DNA of 64,000 bases from contig NC_086029.1 of assembly GCF_036323735.1 (NCBI RefSeq), positions 9,595,816 to 9,659,815 on the forward strand, read 5' to 3'. The stretch's first letter is position 1. Every line of letters begins with the position of its first letter. The position numbers and the translations under genes were made by a program. Shown here piece by piece: positions 25,548 through 38,116 of this stretch. The notes under the pieces were generated by a model, which saw nothing but the letters and a program-made list of their open reading frames with translations, was not told the origin of the DNA and searched no databases. The stretch comes from Rattus norvegicus. Its lineage: Eukaryota; Chordata; Mammalia; Rodentia; Muridae.

Positions 25548-26286
25548 TGAATTCAGTTAGTTCCTAGTAGCCTGCTCTTGTAATATGTGTACTTTTAAAG
25601 ATTTATAAAAATTTGGTGAGCCGAACCTGAGTAACGTGGTGAATTCGGTTAGTTCCCAATAGGCCGTTGTAGTAATAAGTGGACTGTTCGGGATATAGAA
25701 AAATTGTCACGAATGGAATCAAAATTTCTAGGCGAATTCAGTGAGTTCCCAATGGGACATGCTTGTATGAGTTTGCTTTTCAATATCGAGCAATATTTTA
25801 AGGAACGGAATCCAAGTATCATGGTGAATTGAGTAGGTTCCCAATAGGATTCGCATGTAATAAGCTTGTTATTCAAGATAGAGCAACGTTTTAACGAACT
25901 GAAACACTGTTTCTTTGTGAATTCAGTTAGATCCTAGTAGCCTGCTCATGTAATATGTGTACTTTTAAAGGTTTATAAAAATTTGGTGAGCCGAATCTGA
26001 GTAACATGGTGAATTCGGTTAGTTCCCAATAGGCCGCAGTAGTAATAAGTGGACTGTTCGGGATATAGAAAAATTTTCACGAATGGAATCAAAATTTCTA
26101 GGCGAATTCAGTGAGTTCCCAATGGGACATGCTTGTATGAGTTTGCTTTTCAATATCGAGCAACATTTTAAGGAACGGAATCCAAGTACATGGTGAATTG
26201 AGTAGGTTCCCACTAGGATTCGCATGTAATAAGCTTGTTATTCAAGATAGAGCAACGTTTTAACGAACTGAAACACAGTTTCTTTG

Positions 26287-26655
26287 TGAATTCAGTTAGT
26301 TCCTAGTAGCCTGCTCTTGTAATATGTGTACTTTTAAAGATTTATAAAAATTTGGTGAGCCGAATCTGAGTAACATGGTGAATTCGGTTAGTTCCCAATA
26401 GGCGGCAGTAGTAATAAGTGGACTGCTCGGGATATAGAAAAATTTCCACGAATGAAATCAAAATTTCTAGGCGAATTCAGTGAGTTCCCAATGGGACATG
26501 CTTGTATGAGTTTGCTTTTCAATATCGAGCAACATTTTAAGGAACGGAATCCAAGTTCATGGTGAATTGAGTAGGTTCCCAAAAGGATTCGCATGTAATA
26601 AGCTTGTTATTCAAGATAGAGCAACGTTTTAACGAACTGAAACACTGTTTCTTTG
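26287..26655 (+). repeat. Hybrid monomer H2-or-P/R
   Basis: Quarter 1 has agattt and quarter 2 begins ggcggcag, as in H2 or P. From ggactgctcgg onward it is R (aatttccacgaatgaaatc, ccaagttcatgg). The switch lies between 26404 and 26426. The same hybrid recurs in the monomers at about 28136 and 30724, there also with gaatacgg. Confidence 0.7.
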
Positions 26656-27395
26656 TGAATTCAGTTAGTTCCTAGTAGCCTGCTCTTGTAATATGTGTAC
26701 TTTTAAAGGTTTATAAAAATTTGGTGAGCCGAATCTGAGTAACATGTTGAATTCGGTTAGTTCCCAATAGGCCGCAGTAGTAATAAGTGGACTGTTCGGG
26801 ATATAGAAAAATTTTCACGAATGGAATCAAAATTTCTAGGCGAATTCAGTGAGTTCCCAATGGGACATGCTTGTATGAGTTTGCTTTTCAATATCGAGCA
26901 ACATTTTAAGGAACGGAATCCAAGTATCATGGTGAATTGAGTAGGTTCCCAATAGGATTCGCATGTAATAAGCTTGTTATTCAAGATAGAGCAACGTTTT
27001 AACGAACTGAAACACTGTTTCTTTGTGAATTCAGTTAGTTCCTAGTAGCCTGCTCTTGTAATACGTGTACTTTTAAAGGTTTATAAAAATTTGGTGAGCC
27101 GAATCTGAGTAACATGGTGAATTCGGTTAGTTCCCAATAAGCGGCAGTAGTAATAAGCGGACTGTTCGGGATATAGAAAAATTGTCACGAATGGAATCAA
27201 AATTTCTAGGCGAATTCAGTGAGTTCCCAATGGGACATGCTTGTATGAGTTTGCTTTTCAATATCGAGCAACATTTTAAGGAACGGAATCCAAGTATCAT
27301 GGTGAATTGAGTAGGTTCCCAAAAGGATTCGCATGTAATAAGCTTTTTATTCAAGATAGAGCAACGTTTTAACGAACTGAAACACTGTTTCTTTG

Positions 27396-29983
27396 TGAAT
27401 TCAGTTAGTTCCTAGTAGCCTGCTCTTGTAATATGTGTACTTTTAAAGATTTATAAAAATTTGGTGAGCCGAACCTGGGTTACGTGGTGAATTCGGTTAG
27501 TTCCCAATAGGCCGTAGTAGTAATAAGTGGACTGTTCGGGATATAGAAAAATTGTCACGAATGGAATCAAAATTTCTAGACGAATTCAGTGAGTTCCCAA
27601 TGGGACATGCTTGTATGAGTTTGCTTTTCAATATCGAGCAACATTTTAAGGAACGGAATCCAAGTATCATGGTGAATTGAGTAGGTTCCCAATAGGATTC
27701 GCATGTAATAAGCTTGTTATTCAAGATAGAGCAACGTTTTAACGAACTGAAACACTGTTTCTTTGTGAATTCAGTTAGATCCTAGTAGCCTGCTCTTGTA
27801 ATATGTGTACTTTTAAAGGTTTATAAAAATTTGGTGAGCCGAATCTGAGTAACATGGTGAATTCGGTTAGTTCCCAATAGGCCGCAGTAGTAATAAGTGG
27901 ACTGTTCGGGATATAGAAAAATTTTCACAAATGGAATCAAAATTTCTAGGCGAATTCAGTGAGTTCCCAATGGGACATGCTTGTATGAGTTTGCTTTTCA
28001 ATATCGAGCAACATTTTAAGGAACGAAATCCAAGTATCATGGTGAATTGTGTAGGTTCCCACTAGGATTCGCATGTAATAAGCTTGTTATTCAAGATAGA
28101 GCAACGTTTTAACGAACTGAAACACTGTTTCTTTGTGAATTCAGTTAGTTCCTAGTAGCCTGCTCTTGTAATATGTGTACTTTTAAAGATTTATAAAAAT
28201 TTGGTGAGCCGAATCTGAGTAACATGGTGAATACGGTTAGTTCCCAATAGGCGGCAGTAGTAATAAGTGGACTGCTCGGGATATAGAAAAATTTCCACGA
28301 ATGAAATCAAAATTTCTAGGCGAATTCAGTGAGTTCCCAATGGGACATGCTTGTATGAGTTTGCTTTTCAATATCGAGCAACATTTTAAGGAACGGAATC
28401 CAAGTTCATGGTGAATTGAGTAGGTTCCCAATAGGATTCGCATGTAATAAGCTTGTTATTCAAGATAGAGCAACGTTTAACGAACTGAAACACTGTTTCT
28501 TTGTGAATTCAGTTAGTTCCTAGTAGCCTGCTCTTGTAATATGTGTACTTTTAAAGGTTTATAAAAATTTGGTGAGCCGAATCTGAGTAACATTGTGAAT
28601 TCGGTTAGTTCCCAATAGGCCGCAGTAGTAATAAGTGGACTGTTCGGGATATAGAAAAATTGTCACGAATGGAATCAAAATTTCTAGGCGAATTCAGTGA
28701 GTTCCCAATGGCACATCCTTGTATGAGTTTGCTTTTCAATATCGAGCAACATTTTAAGGAACGGAATCCATGTATCATGGTGAATTGAGTAGGTTCCCAA
28801 TAGGATTCGCATGTAATAAGCTTGTTATTCAAGATAGAGCAAAGTTTTAACGAACTGAAACACTGTTTCTTTGTGAATTCAGTTAGATCCTAGTAGCTTG
28901 CTCTTGTAATACGTGTACTTTTAAAGGTTTATAAAAATTTGGTGAGCCGAATCTGAGTAACATGGTGAATTCGGTTAGTTCCCAATAAGCGGCAGTAGTA
29001 ATAAGCGGACTGTTCGGGATATAGAAAAATTGTCACGAATGGAATCAAAATTTCTAGGCGAATTCAGTGAGTTCCCAATGGGACATGCTTGTATGAGTTT
29101 GCTTTTCAATATCGAGCAACATTTTAAGGAACGGAATCCAAGTATCATGGTGAATTGAGTAGGTTCCCAAAAGGATTCGCATGTAATAAGCTTTTGATTC
29201 AAGATAGAGCAACGTTTTAACGAACTGAAACACTGTTTCTTTGTGAATTCAGTTAGTTCCTAGTAGCCTGCTCTTGTAATATGTGTACTTTTAAAGATTT
29301 ATAAAAATTTGGTGAGCCGAACCTGAGTAATGTGGTGAATTCGGTTAGTTCCCAATAGGCCGTAGTAGTAATAAGTGGACTGTTCGGCATATAGAAAAAT
29401 TGTCACGAATGGAATCAAAATTTCTAGGCGAATTCAGTGAGTTCCCAATGGGACATGCTTGTATGAGTTTGCTTTTCAATATCGAGCAACATTTTAAGGA
29501 ACGGAATCCAAGTATCATGGTGAATTGAGTAGGTTCCCAATAGGATTCGCATGTAATAAGCTTGTTATTCAAGATAGAGCAACGTTTTAACGAACTGAAA
29601 CACTGTTTCTTTGTGAATTCAGTTAGATCCTAGTAGCCTGCTCTTGTAATATGTGTACTTTTAAAGGTTTATAAAAATTTGGTGAGCCGAATCTGAGTAA
29701 CATGGTGAATTCGGTTAGTTCCCAATAGGCCGCAGTAGTAATAAGTGGACTGTTCGGGATATAGAAAAATTTTCACGAATGGAATCAAAATATCTAGGCG
29801 AATTCAGTGAGTTCCCAATGGGACATGCTTGTATGAGTTTGCTTTTCAATATCGAGCAACATTTTAAGGAACGAAATCCAAGTATCATGGTGAATTGTGT
29901 AGGTTCCCACTAGGATTCGCATGTAATAAGCTTGTTATTCAAGATAGAGCAACGTTTTAACGAACTGAAACACTGTTTCTTTG
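27396..29983 (+). repeat. 7-mer HOR, copy 1 (2588 bp)
   Basis: G (ctagacgaattc), H1 (cacaaatgg), H2-or-P/R hybrid (gaatacgg), A-like (ccaatggcacatcc), F (aagcttttgattc), G (ttcggcatatag), H1 (aaaatatctagg). Each private mark recurs 2588 bp downstream. The start is set at quarter 1 of the G monomer by convention; the true exchange point may lie elsewhere in the unit. Confidence 0.85.
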
Positions 29984-32571
29984 TGAATTCAGTTAGTTCC
30001 TAGTAGCCTGCTCTTGTAATATGTGTACTTTTAAAGATTTATAAAAATTTGGTGAGCCGAACCTGAGTTACGTGGTGAATTCGGTTAGTTCCCAATAGGC
30101 CGTAGTAGTAATAAGTGGACTGTTCGGGATATAGAAAAATTGTCACGAATGGAATCAAAATTTCTAGACGAATTCAGTGAGTTCCCAATGGGACATGCTT
30201 GTATGAGTTTGCTTTTCAATATCGAGCAACATTTTAAGGAACGGAATCCAAGTATCATGGTGAATTGAGTAGGTTCCCAATAGGATTCGCATGTAATAAG
30301 CTTGTTATTCAAGATAGAGCAACGTTTTAACGAACTGAAACACTGTTTCTTTGTGAATTCAGTTAGATCCTAGTAGCCTGCTCTTGTAATATGTGTACTT
30401 TTAAAGGTTTATAAAAATTTGGTGAGCCGAATCTGAGTAACATGGTGAATTCGGTTAGTTCCCAATAGGCCGCAGTAGTAATAAGTGGACTGTTCGGGAT
30501 ATAGAAAAATTTTCACAAATGGAATCAAAATTTCTAGGCGAATTCAGTGAGTTCCCAATGGGACATGCTTGTATGAGTTTGCTTTTCAATATCGAGCAAC
30601 ATTTTAAGGAACGAAATCCAAGTATCATGGTGAATTGTGTAGGTTCCCACTAGGATTCGCATGTAATAAGCTTGTTATTCAAGATAGAGCAACGTTTTAA
30701 CGAACTGAAACACTGTTTCTTTGTGAATTCAGTTAGTTCCTAGTAGCCTGCTCTTGTAATATGTGTACTTTTAAAGATTTATAAAAATTTGGTGAGCCGA
30801 ATCTGAGTAACATGGTGAATACGGTTAGTTCCCAATAGGCGGCAGTAGTAATAAGTGGACTGCTCGGGATATAGAAAAATTTCCACGAATGAAATCAAAA
30901 TTTCTAGGCGAATTCAGTGAGTTCCCAATGGGACATGCTTGTATGAGTTTGCTTTTCAATATCGAGCAACATTTTAAGGAACGGAATCCAAGTTCATGGT
31001 GAATTGAGTAGGTTCCCAATAGGATTCGCATGTAATAAGCTTGTTATTCAAGATAGAGCAACGTTTAACGAACTGAAACACTGTTTCTTTGTGAATTCAG
31101 TTAGTTCCTAGTAGCCTGCTCTTGTAATATGTGTACTTTTAAAGGTTTATAAAAATTTGGTGAGCCGAATCTGAGTAACATTGTGAATTCGGTTAGTTCC
31201 CAATAGGCCGCAGTAGTAATAAGTGGACTGTTCGGGATATAGAAAAATTGTCACGAATGGAATCAAAATTTCTAGGCGAATTCAGTGAGTTCCCAATGGC
31301 ACATCCTTGTATGAGTTTGCTTTTCAATATCGAGCAACATTTTAAGGAACGGAATCCATGTATCATGGTGAATTGAGTAGGTTCCCAATAGGATTCGCAT
31401 GTAATAAGCTTGTTATTCAAGATAGAGCAAAGTTTTAACGAACTGAAACACTGTTTCTTTGTGAATTCAGTTAGATCCTAGTAGCTTGCTCTTGTAATAC
31501 GTGTACTTTTAAAGGTTTATAAAAATTTGGTGAGCCGAATCTGAGTAACATGGTGAATTCGGTTAGTTCCCAATAAGCGGCAGTAGTAATAAGCGGACTG
31601 TTCGGGATATAGAAAAATTGTCACGAATGGAATCAAAATTTCTAGGCGAATTCAGTGAGTTCCCAATGGGACATGCTTGTATGAGTTTGCTTTTCAATAT
31701 CGAGCAACATTTTAAGGAACGGAATCCAAGTATCATGGTGAATTGAGTAGGTTCCCAAAAGGATTCGCATGTAATAAGCTTTTGATTCAAGATAGAGCAA
31801 CGTTTTAACGAACTGAAACACTGTTTCTTTGTGAATTCAGTTAGTTCCTAGTAGCCTGCTCTTGTAATATGTGTACTTTTAAAGATTTATAAAAATTTGG
31901 TGAGCCGAACCTGAGTAATGTGGTGAATTCGGTTAGTTCCCAATAGGCCGTAGTAGTAATAAGTGGACTGTTCGGCCTATAGAAAAATTGTCACGAATGG
32001 AATCAAAATTTCTAGGCGAATTCAGTGAGTTCCCAATGGGACATGCTTGTATGAGTTTGCTTTTCAATATCGAGCAACATTTTAAGGAACGGAATCCAAG
32101 TATCATGGTGAATTGAGTAGGTTCCCAATAGGATTCGCATGTAATAAGCTTGTTATTCAAGATAGAGCAACGTTTTAACGAACTGAAACACTGTTTCTTT
32201 GTGAATTCAGTTAGATCCTAGTAGCCTGCTCTTGTAATATGTGTACTTTTAAAGGTTTATAAAAATTTGGTGAGCCGAATCTGAGTAACATGGTGAATTC
32301 GGTTAGTTCCCAATAGGCCGCAGTAGTAATAAGTGGACTGTTCGGGATATAGAAAAATTTTCACGAATGGAATCAAAATATCTAGGCGAATTCAGTGAGT
32401 TCCCAATGGGACATGCTTGTATGAGTTTGCTTTTCAATATCGAGCAACATTTTAAGGAACGAAATCCAAGTATCATGGTGAATTGTGTAGGTTCCCACTA
32501 GGATTCGCATGTAATAAGCTTGTTATTCAAGATAGAGCAACGTTTTAACGAACTGAAACACTGTTTCTTTG
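29984..32571 (+). repeat. 7-mer HOR, copy 2 (2588 bp)
   Basis: Same seven monomers and marks as the preceding unit. I saw two differences: g at 27478 against a at 30066, and a at 29389 against c at 31977. That implies about 99.9% identity if no others were missed, so the duplication is very recent. Confidence 0.85.
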
Positions 32572-34420
32572 TGAATTCAGTTAGTTCCTAGTAGCCTGCT
32601 CTTGTAATATGTGTACTTTTAAAGATTTATAAAAATTTGGTGAGCCGAATCTGAGTAACATGGTGAATTCGGTTAGTTCCCAATAGGCGGCAGTAGTAAT
32701 AAGTGGACTGTTCGGGATATAGAAAAATTTTCACGAATGGAATCAAAATTTCTAGGCGAATTCAGTGAGTTCCCAATGGGACATGCTTGTATGAGTTTGC
32801 TTTTCAATATCGAGCAACATTTTAAGGAACGAAATCCAAGTATCATGGTGAATTGTGTAGGTTCCCACTAGGATTCGCATGTAATAAGCTTGTTATTCAA
32901 GATAGAGCAACGTTTTAACGAACTGAAACACTGTTTCTTTGTGAATTCAGTTAGTTCCTAGTAGCCTGCTCTTGTAATATGTGTACTTTTAAAGATTTAT
33001 AAAAATTTGGTGAGCCGAATCTGAGTAACATGGTGAATTCGGTTAGTTCCCAATAGGCGGCAGTAGTAATAAGTGGACTGTTCGGGATATAGAAAAATTT
33101 TCACGAATGGAATCAAAATTTCTAGGCGAATTCAGTGAGTTCCCAATGGGACATGCTTGTATGAGTTTGCTTTTCAATATCGAGCAACATTTTAAGGAAC
33201 GGAATCCAAGTATCCTGGTGAATTGAGTAGGTTCCCAATAGGATTCGCATGTAATAAGCTTGTTATTCAAGATAGAGCAACGTTTTAACGAACTGAAACA
33301 CTGTTTCTTTGTGAATTCACTTAGTTCCTATTAGCCTGCTCTTGTAATATGTGTACTTTTAAAGGTTTATAAAAATTTGGTGAGCCGAATCTGAGTAACA
33401 TGGTGAATTCGGTTAGTTCCCAATAGGCCGCAGTAGTAATAAGTGGACTGCTCGGGATATAGAAAAATTTCCACGAATGAAATCAAAATTTCTAGGCGAA
33501 TTCAGTGAGTTCCCAATGGGACATGCTTGTATGAGTTTGCTTTTCAATATCGAGCAACATTTTAAGGAACGGAATCCAAGTTCATGGTGTATTGAGTAGG
33601 TTACCAATAGGATTCGCATGTAATAAGCTTGTTATTCAAGATAGAGCAACGTTTTAACGAACTGAAACACTGTTTCTTTGTGAATTCAGTTAGTTCCTAG
33701 TAGCCTGCTCTTGTAATATGTGTACTTTTAAAGGTTTATAAAAATTTGGTGAGCCGAATCTGAGTAACATGGTGAATTCGGTTAGTTCCAAATAGGCCAC
33801 AGTAGTAATAAGTGGACTGTTCAGGATATAGAAAAATTGTCACGAATGGAATCAAAATTTCTAGGCGAATTCGGTGAGTTCCCAATGGGACATGCTTGTA
33901 TGAGTTTGCTTTTCAATATCGAGCAACATTTTAAGGAACGGAATCCAAGTATCATGGTGAATTGAGTAGGTTCCCAATAGGATTCCCATGTAATAAGCTT
34001 GTTATTCAAGATAGAGCAACGTTTTAACGAACTGAAACACTGTTTCTTACTGAATTCAGTTAGTTCCTAGTAGCCTGCTCTTGTAATATGTGTACTTTTA
34101 AAGATTTATAAAAATTTGGTGAGCCGAATCTGAGTAACATGGTGAATTCGGTTAGTTCCCAATAAGCGGCAGTAGTAATAAGCGGACTGTTCGAGATATA
34201 GAAAAATTGTCACGAATGGAATCAAAATTTCTAGGCGAATTCAGTGAGTTCCCAATGGGACATGCTTGTATGAGTTTGCTTTTCAATATCGAGCAACATT
34301 TTAAGGAACGAAATCCAAGTATCATGGTGAATTGTGTAGGTTCCCACTAGGATTCGCATGTAATAAGCTTGTTATTCAAGATAGAGCAACGTTTTAACGA
34401 ACTGAAACACTGTTTCTTTG
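32572..34420 (+). repeat. 5-mer HOR, copy 1 (1849 bp)
   Basis: Five monomers: an H1/P-like one (ggcggcag, gaacgaaatcc), a P-like one (agtatcctgg), R (gtgtattgagtaggttacc), N-like (gttccaaataggccac, ttcaggatatag, aggattcccatg), then the hybrid at 34051. The marks recur 1849 bp downstream. Local differences include cacttagttcctattag near 33318 against catttagttcctagtag near 35167. Confidence 0.85.
34051..34420 (+). repeat. Hybrid monomer F/H1 at the 5-mer junction
   Basis: The first half matches the F monomer 1849 bp downstream (ttcttactgaattc before it, aataagcggcag, gaaaaattgtc). The end matches the H1 monomer 1849 bp upstream (gaacgaaatcc, attgtgtagg, cccactagg). The last F-type base I can call is at 34230 and the first H1-type base at 34311. 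It also has a private ttcgagatatag. Confidence 0.75.
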
Positions 34421-36269
34421 TGAATTCAGTTAGTTCCTAGTAGCCTGCTCTTGTAATATGTGTACTTTTAAAGATTTATAAAAATTTGGTGAGCCGAATC
34501 TGAGTAACATGGTGAATTCGGTTAGTTCCCAATAGGCGGCAGTAGTAATAAGTGGACTGTTCGGGATATAGAAAAATTTTCACGAATGGAATCAAAATTT
34601 CTAGGCGAATTCAGTGAGTTCCCAATGGGACATGCTTGTATGAGTTTGCTTTTCAATATCGAGCAACATTTTAAGGAACGAAATCCAAGTATCATGGTGA
34701 ATTGTGTAGGTTCCCACTAGGATTCGCATGTAATAAGCTTGTTATTCAAGATAGAGCAACGTTTTAACGAACTGAAACACTGTTTCTTTGTGAATTCAGT
34801 TAGTTCCTAGTAGCCTGCTCTTGTAATATGTGTACTTTTAAAGATTTATAAAAATTTGGTGAGCCGAATCTGAGTAACATGGTGAATTCGGTTCGTTCCC
34901 AATAGGCGGCAGTAGTAATAAGTGGACTGTTCGGGATATAGAAAAATTTTCACGAATGGAATCAAAATTTCTAGGCGAATTCAGTGAGTTCCCAATGGGA
35001 CATGCTTGTATGAGTTTGCTTTTCAATATCGAGCAACATTTTAAGGAACGGAATCCAAGTATCCTGGTGAATTGAGTAGGTTCCCAATAGGATTCGCATG
35101 TAATAAGCTTGTTATTCAAGATAGAGCAACGTTTTAACGAACTGAAACACTGTTTCTTTGTGAATTCATTTAGTTCCTAGTAGCCTGCTCTTGTAATATG
35201 TGTACTTTTAAAGGTTTATAAAAATTTGGTGAGCCGAATCTGAGTAACATGGTGAATTCGGTTAGTTCCCAATAGGCCGCAGTAGTAATAAGTGGACTGC
35301 TCGGGATATAGAAAAATTTCCACGAATGAAATCAAAATTTCTAGGCGAATTCAGTGAGTTCCCAATGGGACATGCTTGTATGAGTTTGCTTTTCAATATC
35401 GAGCAACATTTTAAGGAACGGAATCCAAGTTCATGGTGTATTGAGTAGGTTACCAATAGGATTCGCATGTAATAAGCTTGTTATTCAAGATAGAGCAACG
35501 TTTTAACGAACTGAAACACTGTTTCTTTGTGAATTCAGTTAGTTCCTAGTAGCCTGCTCTTGTAATATGTGTACTTTTAAAGGTTTATAAAAATTTGGTG
35601 AGCCGAATCTGAGTAACATGGTGAATTCGGTTAGTTCCAAATAGGCCACAGTAGTAATAAGTGGACTGTTCAGGATATAGAAAAATTGTCACGAATGGAA
35701 TCAAAATTTCTAGGCGAATTCGGTGAGTTCCCAATGGGACATGCTTGTATGAGTTTGCTTTTCAATATCGAGCAACATTTTAAGGAACGGAATCCAAGTA
35801 TCATGGTGAATTGAGTAGGTTCCCAATAGGATTCCCATGTAATAAGCTTGTTATTCAAGATAGAGCAACGTTTTAACGAACTGAAACACTGTTTCTTACT
35901 GAATTCAGTTAGTTCCTAGTAGCCTGCTCTTGTAATATGTGTACTTTTAAAGATTTATAAAAATTTGGTGAGCCGAATCTGAGTAACATGGTGAATTCGG
36001 TTAGTTCCCAAAAAGCGGCAGTAGTAATAAGCGGACTGTTCGGGATATAGAAAAATTGTCACGAATGGAATCAAAATTTCTAGGCGAATTCAGTGAGTTC
36101 CCAATGGGACATGCTTGTATGAGTTTGCTTTTCAATATCGAGCAACATTTTAAGGAACGGAATCCAAGTATCATGGTGAATTGAGTAGGTTCCCAAAAGG
36201 ATTCGCATGTAATAAGCTTGTTATTCAAGATAGAGCAACGTTTTAACGAACTGAAACACTGTTTCTTTG
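34421..36269 (+). repeat. 5-mer HOR, copy 2 (1849 bp)
   Basis: It repeats the preceding unit but ends in an intact F-type monomer (aaaagcggcag, gaacggaatcc, cccaaaagg). A private change turns ggttagttccc into ggttcgttccc at 34894. This is the last unit with left-half classes; beyond 36270 the marks change. Confidence 0.83.
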
Positions 36270-36639
36270 TGAATTCAGTTAGTTCCTAGTAGCCTGCTCT
36301 TGTAATATGTGTACTTTTAAAGGTTTATAAAAATTTGGTGAGCCGAATCTCAGTAACATGGTGAATTCGGTTAGTTCCCAATAGGCAGCAGTAGAAATAA
36401 GTGGACTGTTCGGGATATAGAAAAATTTTCACGAATGGAATCAAAATTTCTAGGCGAATTCAGTGAGTTCCCAATAGGACGTGCTTGTATGAGTTTGCTT
36501 TCCAATATCGAGCAACATTTTAAGGAACGGAATGCAAGTATCATGGTGAATTGAGTAGGTACCCAATAGGATTCGCATGTAATAAGCTTGTTATTCAAGA
36601 TAGACCAACGTTTTAACGAACTGAAACACTGTTTCTTTG
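36270..36639 (+). repeat. First monomer of right-half array
   Basis: Marks: gccgaatctcagtaac, gcagtagaaataag, cccaataggacgtg, tgctttccaatatc, gtaggtacccaatagg and agaccaacg. Nearly all recur in the monomer at 43285, 7015 bp (19 monomers) downstream, which fixes the left end of a segmental duplication. Confidence 0.8.
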
Positions 36640-37378
36640 TGAATTCAGTTAGTTCCTAGTAGCCTGCTCTTGTAATATGTGTACTTTTAAAGATTTATAA
36701 AAATTTGGTGAGCTGAATCTGAGTAACATGGTGAATTCGGTTAGTTCCCAATAGGCCGCAGTGGTAATAAGTGGACAGTTCAGGATATAGAAAAATTTTC
36801 ACGAATGGAATCAAAATTTCTAGGCGAATTCAGTTAGTTCCCAATGGGACATGCTTGTATGAGTTTGCTTTTCATTATCGAGCAACATTTTAAGGAACGG
36901 AATCCAAGTATCATGGTGAATTGAGTAGGTTCCCAATAGGATTCGCATGTAATAAGCTTGTTATTCAAGATAGAGCAACGTTTTAACGAACTGAAACACT
37001 GTTTCTTTGTGAATTCAGTCAGATCCTAGTAGCCTGCTCTTGTAATACGTGTACCTTTAAAGATTTAAAAAAATTGGTGAGCCGAATCTGAGTAACATGG
37101 TGAATTCGGTTAATTCCCAATAGGCCGCAGTAGTAATAAGTGGACTGTTCGGGATATAGAAAAATTTTCACGAATGGAATCAAAATTTCTAGGCGAATTC
37201 AGTGAGTTCCCAATGGGACATGCTTGTTTGAGTTTGCTTTTCAATATCGAGCAACATTTTAAGGAACGGAATCCAAGTATCATGGTGAATTGAGTAGGTA
37301 CCCAATAGGATTCGCATGTAATAAGCTTGTTATTCAAGATAGACCAACGTTTTAACGAACTGAAACACTGTTTCTTTG
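36640..37378 (+). repeat. Dimer D1-D2, copy 1 (739 bp)
   Basis: D1: gtgagctgaatctg, gcagtggtaataag, ggacagttcagg, gaattcagttagttccc, cattatcg. D2: cagtcagatcctag, tacctttaaagattt, aaaaaaattgg, ggttaattccc, cttgtttgag. Both members carry several private marks, so the dimer is unambiguous. Confidence 0.87.
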
Positions 37379-38116
37379 TGAATTCAGTTAGTTCCTAGTA
37401 GCCTGCTCTTGTAATATGTGTACTTTTAAAGATTTATAAAAATTTGGTGAGCTGAATCTGAGTAACATGGTGAATTCGGTTAGTTCCCAATAGGCCGCAG
37501 TGGTAATAAGTGGACAGTTCAGGATATAGAAAAATTTTCACGAATGGAATCAAAATTTCTAGGCGAATTCAGTTAGTTCCCAATGGGACATGCTTGTATG
37601 AGTTTGCTTTTCATTATCGAGCAACATTTTAAGGAACGGAATCCAAGTATCATGGTGAATTGTGTAGGTTCCCAATAGGATTCACATGTAATAAGCTTGT
37701 TATTCAAGATAGAGCAACGTTTTAACGAACTGAAACACTGTTTCTTTGTGAATTCAGTCAGATCCTAGTAGCCTGCTCTTGTAATACGTGTACCTTTAAA
37801 GATTTAAAAAAATTGGTGAGCCGAATCTGAGTAACATGGTGAATTCGGTTAATTCCCAATAGGCCGCAGTAGTAATAAGTGGACTGTTCGGGATATAGAA
37901 AAATTTTCACGAATGGAATCAAAATTTCTAGGCGAATTCAGTGAGTTCCCAATGGGACATGCTTGTTTGAGTTTGCTTTTCAATATCGAGCAACATTTTA
38001 AGGAACGGAATCCAAGTATCATGGTGAATTGAGTAGGTCCCAATAGGATTCGCATGTAATAAGCTTGTTATTCAAGATAGACCAACGCTTTAACGAACTG
38101 AAACACTGTTTCTTTG
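37379..38116 (+). repeat. Dimer D1-D2, copy 2 (738 bp)
   Basis: All dimer marks recur. Differences from copy 1 include attgtgtagg and ggattcacatg in D1 and a one-base loss in gtaggtcccaatagg in D2. It ends with agaccaacgc. Confidence 0.87.

Larger units (their letters stand above)
23699..27395 (+). repeat. Transitional segment, 10 monomers with hybrids
   Basis: A F G H1 in normal order, then an H2/F hybrid, a second G-like monomer (ggccgttg), an H1-like monomer (gttagatcctag, cccactagg, aagtacatgg), an H2-or-P/R hybrid, A (aacatgttgaattcgg) and F. The canonical 12-mer ends here and does not return in the window. Confidence 0.75.
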
